NCBI GenBank assembly: GCA_047639415.1
Contig: JBLINP010000162.1
Location: forward strand, 1-10,327
Origin: OFTM34 sp047639415
GTDB taxonomy: Bacteria; Planctomycetota; UBA1135; GCA-002686595
Reading direction: 5' to 3'
Length of the DNA: 10,327 nt
Shown: piece after piece, positions 6,654-10,327 of the stretch
How positions within the stretch are numbered: position 1 is the first letter of the stretch
Layout: the number at the start of each line of letters is the position of its first letter
Program-made: the position numbers and the translations under genes
Notes under the pieces: model-generated
What the model saw: the letters and a program-made list of their open reading frames with translations, nothing else
The model's database searches: none
What the model was told of the DNA's origin: nothing

Positions 6654-8858
6654 AGCGGAACGGACTTGCTCGGGATACTCGTCCCACACCGCGAGTGGAA
6701 CCGAAAGCAGGGCTAGCTGTTCCAGTTCGGAACGCGCTTCGTCTTGGCGATCGGTCAATTCGAGGGTAGCGGCGAGCAGCAGTCTGGTGGGCACGTCGCC
6801 GCCGGGTAGGTAGCGTCGACTGATTTTGAGTGCCTGGCGGAACTTGGAGCGAGCGAAGGCTAGGTCATTGTTCGCCAAATTATCGAGCGCCCACAGACGA
6901 TGAGCGCCGCAGGCGAGCGCGTCGGCGAAGAGCGAGTTGGCGTTTAGCTGTTCTTCCTGTTGCGACAGCGCGAACAGATCCTCGGGGCGATCGAAATCGA
7001 ATTCGAGACCGAGGCGCGAGAGCAAGGAACAACCCGCTCGTGTTCGTCCGGCTAGCAAAGCGCGCGAGCCCAAGTCGCGAATCAATGCGTTGTCGGTGTG
7101 TCCCAACTGTTCGAGACTTTGGAGATAGGCGAATGCGAGTTCCGAGTCGCCCTCGAGAAATTCAAGCCGCGCCAAGTTCGAAAGTGCGACCGGGTGGCCC
7201 GGATCAATTTCGAGCGCGTGCTCCCAGAGTTTACGTCGCTCGTCGGTGTCCTCAGTCAGCACGCCCAAACCGATCAATGCGGAAACTTGGTGGGGGCGAA
7301 GTTCCAGAACGCGAGACCATGCTTCGATGGCACGCTCAACCGTCGAGGGCGTTCGCTCCCAAGCGACGAAGTGTTGGGCGAGCAACGTGTGAGCTAACGC
7401 AGAATCGGGCGCTGCCTCGATGACTTTGCGTAGGAGGCGACCTTCTTCGAGCCAAAAATTGGCACCGGCACTTTCCGGATTGGCGGACTTCGCTAACTCG
7501 CTTTGATGATGGGCGGCGGCGAGTTGTCGCATGGACAACAGCTCGCCGTGGCGAGTCAACATCATGGCTTGGGGAGCGAAGGCGACTAAAGCCAGTATCA
7601 GACAAAAAACAAGTCCGCGTCCAAGTTGGCCGCGGGTTCCAACGCTTGCTTCAGAGTTCCGGAGGGCGCCGAAAAGTACCCACGCGAGAAGTGCGGGGGC
7701 CGGTTCGAACGTGAGCGGCGCGTGAAGGGTCGCATTGATTAAAAGCGCTAATGCCGCGGCGCCCAATGCTCTATTTGGCATTTCATCCGGGCCGGATTGA
7801 CGCAGTCGTTTGAAGGCGGAAACGGCGATTAGAGTCATTAACAGCGCAAAGGCAAGGCCACCGAAGAGTCCGTACTCGGCTAAGCTTTGGAATACATCCG
7901 AGTGGGCGTGTTCCACTTCGCTGCCTGCCTCAAGAGCGTGGTTGAAAGTGGAGAGTTCAATTTCTTCGGCGTCGCGATAGCGCGGAAAGCTCGCGCGAAA
8001 TTGTCCCGGCCCGACGCCTAAGAGTGCGTGATCAGAAACGAGTTCGGGTAGCTGCTGCCAAATTCGAAGCCGGACTTCCGCGCCGCCGATATTTGAGCTG
8101 ACCTCGGCGGTCGTTGGGTTGCTCGAAAAGAGTGGAACAAGCAGGAGCAAGAGCGGTGCGAGTGCTGCAAAAACAATGGCGGTGCCGCGTGTACGAGGTT
8201 CGAGCGAACGAGCGCTGAAGGCGAACACTAAGAGTGCAACGGCGAAGGCGAGGACGCCTGTGAGTACGGGCGTCGAGGCGGCGAAAAGGACGAAGCTAAG
8301 GGCGGCGAGGGCGCCGACCAAGCGAAAGAAGATGGGGCCGGTCATGACCGCGAGCGCACCGAGCACTGCGCCGGGGAGCGCGACGGCCGACAAGACGCCG
8401 GAGTTTCCGAGTGTTCCGGCCGCTCCCATGTCGTCGAGTCCGAATCGCGCCAGCAAGGCTTCGGAAGTAAAAGCGAGTGACAGCAGAATCGTTCCGCGTT
8501 GGAAGGTTTGAGCGGCGCGCTCTGAAAGGTTGGCGCCGGAAAGAAACGCGGCCATGCTGAGCAGGAGCAGCAGCAGGGTTCGGGTCAGTTCGAAGCGATC
8601 GGTTGCGGTTTGTCCGAAGTAGGCGAAGGCGCCGATGGCAATCATCGGAAGAAAGCAGAGAGCGCTCTTGGGTAAGCCGCGCCGGTGGCTAAATAAGAGG
8701 ACAGCCAGCGCGGGCAGGGAGAATAGAAGCGCCCAGCCGGTGGCGGTGGCGTGGGGCTGCGGATCGGCGAACAGGAGCTGCGGGAAAAGCAGCAGACCAG
8801 TCGGCAAAAGCCAAAGGTTCGCGAGCCAGCGCGATCGATCAGAGCGTTCCGTGGTCAT
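6609..8858 (-). CDS. O-antigen ligase/polymerase (Wzy_C) family membrane protein with C-terminal TPR region
   Basis: This 749-residue protein has about a dozen predicted membrane helices between residues 12 and 433. The Wzy_C-type core includes RLRIW (263-267), a long extracytoplasmic loop with DHALLGVGPGQF (276-287), and EHAHSDVFQSLAEYGLFGG (316-334) with the conserved His and Gly-rich turn. Residues about 440-735 are soluble and helical, with TPR-like repeats such as AIEAWSRVLELRP (510-522) and RKLWEHALEIDPGHPVALSNLARL (542-565). Family members ligate or polymerise lipid-linked glycans on the outer face of the cytoplasmic membrane, and TPR tails are thought to bind partner proteins. Ligase and polymerase cannot be told apart here. 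It starts at an ATG 30 nt after ftsY with no clear Shine-Dalgarno site, so it may be cotranscribed with the housekeeping genes. Its 3' end overlaps the convergent YfhO-like gene. Class confident, substrate unknown. Confidence 0.87.
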   Translation of the reverse strand: MTTERSDRSRWLANLWLLPTGLLLFPQLLFADPQPHATATGWALLFSLPALAVLLFSHRRGLPKSALCFLPMIAIGAFAYFGQTATDRFELTRTLLLLLLSMAAFLSGANLSERAAQTFQRGTILLSLAFTSEALLARFGLDDMGAAGTLGNSGVLSAVALPGAVLGALAVMTGPIFFRLVGALAALSFVLFAASTPVLTGVLAFAVALLVFAFSARSLEPRTRGTAIVFAALAPLLLLLVPLFSSNPTTAEVSSNIGGAEVRLRIWQQLPELVSDHALLGVGPGQFRASFPRYRDAEEIELSTFNHALEAGSEVEHAHSDVFQSLAEYGLFGGLAFALLMTLIAVSAFKRLRQSGPDEMPNRALGAAALALLINATLHAPLTFEPAPALLAWVLFGALRNSEASVGTRGQLGRGLVFCLILALVAFAPQAMMLTRHGELLSMRQLAAAHHQSELAKSANPESAGANFWLEEGRLLRKVIEAAPDSALAHTLLAQHFVAWERTPSTVERAIEAWSRVLELRPHQVSALIGLGVLTEDTDERRKLWEHALEIDPGHPVALSNLARLEFLEGDSELAFAYLQSLEQLGHTDNALIRDLGSRALLAGRTRAGCSLLSRLGLEFDFDRPEDLFALSQQEEQLNANSLFADALACGAHRLWALDNLANNDLAFARSKFRQALKISRRYLPGGDVPTRLLLAATLELTDRQDEARSELEQLALLSVPLAVWDEYPEQVRSALSRLGLLPTLAAAE

Positions 8859-8888
8859 GCGAGGTCGATGGACGCCACTTCGCCAGCG

Positions 8889-9797
8889 CTATTCCCGAAT
8901 CACGGCGTCCACGAAGGCTTCTGCGTCGAATTCTTCGAGCAGTTCCATCGATTCGCCCGTTCCGATGTAGCGAACCGGCAGGCCGAGTGCGCGTTGAATC
9001 GTGAAGAGGGCACCGCCGCGGGCGGTTCCATCGAGCTTGGCCAAGATGAGCCCAGTAATATCGACGGCCGCCGTGAACTCCTGCGCCTGCATGATGGCGT
9101 TCTGGCCGTTAGTCGAATCGAGCACGAGCCAAACGTGATGGGGGGCTTCGGGGATTTGCTTGGAGATGATGCGCTGGATCTTAGTCAGTTCCTGCATCAA
9201 GTTCTTTTGCGTGTGCAACCGTCCCGCCGTATCGATGATCAAGACGTCGGCGTCTTGGCTGAGCGCAGCGGTGACCGCATCAAAGGCGACCGCCGCCGGA
9301 TCGGCGCCTGCTTGCTTGCGAACGATTTGGACCTTGGCGCGATTGGCCCAAATTTCCAATTGATCAGCAGCGGCCGCGCGAAACGTATCGCAAGCGGCCA
9401 AGACAACTTTCTTGCCCGTTTGCTGATAGCGATAAGCCAACTTGGCGATGCTCGTGGTCTTACCCGAGCCGTTTACGCCAGCAATCAAAATGACCGTCGG
9501 ATGCGCGGTAAACTCGATTTCCTTTTGGCCTGCATCGAGACGTTCGAGCAGTAACTCGCGCAACTTGGTGCGTACGTCTTCTTCGCCTTTGATTTCGCCG
9601 CGCTTGTGCAAGCGTCCGAGTTCCGCCACGACCTCCGCGGAAACCGTTCCGAGGTCCGCGCTGTAAAGCAGCTCTTCAAGTTCGGAAAGTAGCTGGTCGT
9701 CTAGGGGACGACCGCCTTGAAACAATCCCGTGATGCCGTCGGAGAGCGCCTTGCGTGTGCGAGTTAGGCGGTCCTTGAGTTTGCTGAATAAACCCAC
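8889..9797 (-). CDS. ftsY: Signal recognition particle receptor FtsY
   Basis: The 302-residue protein is the SRP receptor GTPase that docks ribosome-SRP complexes at the membrane for cotranslational insertion. Residues about 1-90 are the helical N domain. The G domain has all expected motifs: GVNGSGKTT (107-115, P-loop), DTFRAAAADQL (137-147), DTAGR (189-193), LDSTNGQNA (226-234), AKLDGTARGG (253-262, usually TKLDGTAKGG) and GTGE (279-282). It has no acidic A domain ahead of the N domain, so it resembles the short FtsY form. The start is GTG, giving the family-typical opening MGLFSKLK. A GGAGAGG sequence 8 nt upstream, inside the end of nusB, is the best Shine-Dalgarno site in the window. Only 3 nt separate it from the nusB stop, so the two should be translationally linked. 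Identification is very sure. Confidence 0.98.
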   Translation of the reverse strand: MGLFSKLKDRLTRTRKALSDGITGLFQGGRPLDDQLLSELEELLYSADLGTVSAEVVAELGRLHKRGEIKGEEDVRTKLRELLLERLDAGQKEIEFTAHPTVILIAGVNGSGKTTSIAKLAYRYQQTGKKVVLAACDTFRAAAADQLEIWANRAKVQIVRKQAGADPAAVAFDAVTAALSQDADVLIIDTAGRLHTQKNLMQELTKIQRIISKQIPEAPHHVWLVLDSTNGQNAIMQAQEFTAAVDITGLILAKLDGTARGGALFTIQRALGLPVRYIGTGESMELLEEFDAEAFVDAVIRE

Positions 9798-9800
9798 GAA

Positions 9801-10262
9801 TCAGGCCTCTCCACCCGTTTCCAGAGCTTCGCGTGTTGCGGTCGGAGCGGCGCCATCAACCTCGTCGAGGTCTTTGACCTTATCTAGAATGCCGTTGATG
9901 AACCCGCCGGAGTTCTTGGTCGAGTAGCGCTTGCCCAGTTCGATCGCCTCGTTGATCGAAACCTTGGGCGGAATATCGGTGCACCACAAAAGTTCAAAGG
10001 TGGCCAAGCGCAAAACGTTGCGGTCGATGACCGCCATGCGCTCGAGATCCCAGTTTTGCGCAACGTCGCGAATGATCTGATCGATCTGTTCGCAGTGATC
10101 GCGCGTGCCCTCGACTAGTTCGAGTGCGAACTCCGTCGTCGAGCGGTCCGACTCTTCTCCGCGTACGAAGTCGTCGGACTTGCAGACCGTCTCCTCGCCA
10201 AGCAAGTCGAGTTGATACAAATATTGGAGGGCGAGTTCGCGTGCACGTGTTCTTTTCTTCAC
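9801..10262 (-). CDS. nusB: Transcription antitermination factor NusB
   Basis: The 153-residue protein is NusB, which with NusE (S10) binds boxA RNA and supports antitermination on rRNA operons. The N-terminus KKRTRARELALQYLYQLDL is the classic opening. The later segment DRNVLRLATFELL (80-92), DIPPKVSINEAIELGKRYS (96-114) and GGFINGILDKV (119-129) covers the conserved helices of the fold. Length is slightly above the usual 130-150 because of an acidic insert near residues 22-40 and a loose Ala/Thr-rich tail after about 137. The start is a GTG at 10262, chosen because it gives the standard N-terminus and lies 2 nt after the preceding stop. The frame stays open upstream, but that would run through the preceding coding region. 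Between the probable ribH end and ftsY it forms a tight operon. Confidence 0.97.
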   Translation of the reverse strand: MKKRTRARELALQYLYQLDLLGEETVCKSDDFVRGEESDRSTTEFALELVEGTRDHCEQIDQIIRDVAQNWDLERMAVIDRNVLRLATFELLWCTDIPPKVSINEAIELGKRYSTKNSGGFINGILDKVKDLDEVDGAAPTATREALETGGEA

Positions 10263-10264
10263 GA

Positions 10265-10327
10265 CTAAAGCCCGGGGGCGTTCTTTCTGATTTCGTAAGC
10301 GGACAACAACACTTCGATGGCGGCGCG
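10265..10327 (-). CDS. ribH: C-terminal end of probable 6,7-dimethyl-8-ribityllumazine synthase (partial)
   Basis: Only the last 20 codons and the TAG at 10267-10265 are in the window. They read RAAIEVLLSAYEIRKNAPGL. The A-A-hydrophobic-x(2)-L pattern followed by a basic end resembles the closing helix of RibH, which makes the riboflavin precursor lumazine. ribH directly before nusB is a very common bacterial arrangement, and the 2-nt gap to the nusB GTG indicates a shared operon. The identification rests mostly on that context, because 20 residues are too few to prove it. Another enzyme with a helical C-terminus cannot be excluded. Confidence 0.5.
   Translation of the reverse strand, partial: RAAIEVLLSAYEIRKNAPGL

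Noticed and set aside
8751..9554. 267-codon open frame on the + strand
   Set aside because: It is antisense to ftsY and the start of the ligase gene, with no recognisable domain, so it is a by-product of ftsY codon usage.

Overview
The window reads as an ordinary bacterial chromosome segment of about 55-60% G+C (estimated by eye). It has dense coding, short gaps and few clear Shine-Dalgarno sites. Three of the eight complete genes lack an ATG start: GTG for nusB and ftsY, and probably TTG for the large membrane protein. The order (probable ribH)-nusB-ftsY, together with a multi-gene glycan locus and weak ribosome binding sites, would fit a Planctomycetota-like bacterium. That is a tentative inference from gene order, not something the sequence proves. 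I saw no tRNA, rRNA, CRISPR array, transposase or integrase.

Layout. (1) 1-192, + strand: C-terminal end of an unidentified protein. (2) 225-3613, - strand: four genes read right to left with gaps of 34, 31 and 51 nt, so a likely operon. They are a dolichyl-phosphate glucosyltransferase-like GT2, a class I SAM-dependent methyltransferase, a second GT2 of the polyprenyl-phosphate-sugar type, and a membrane-anchored SGNH-like protein. (3) 3651-6653, + strand: a very large YfhO-like multi-spanning protein, divergent from that operon across a short region with a symmetric -10-like element. (4) 6609-10327, - strand: the probable end of ribH, then nusB, ftsY and an O-antigen ligase/polymerase-like membrane protein with a TPR tail. 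The last gene overlaps the YfhO-like gene tail to tail by 45 nt.

How the parts may work together. The GT2 enzymes would load sugars onto a polyprenyl-phosphate carrier on the cytoplasmic side. The YfhO-like protein would use the flipped lipid-linked sugar on the outer side. The O-antigen ligase-like protein would polymerise or transfer a finished glycan. The methyltransferase and SGNH protein would modify it. This resembles the CsbB-YfhO glycosylation arrangement known from Firmicutes, but no flippase gene is visible here. nusB, ftsY and the probable ribH are unrelated housekeeping genes (transcription antitermination, membrane protein targeting, riboflavin synthesis). No stretch over 300 bases lacks a gene. 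I did not find a clearly new biological system. The most interesting points are the divergent lipid-linked-sugar glycosylation locus, the extra soluble domain in the YfhO-like protein, and the ligase gene attached to a housekeeping operon.
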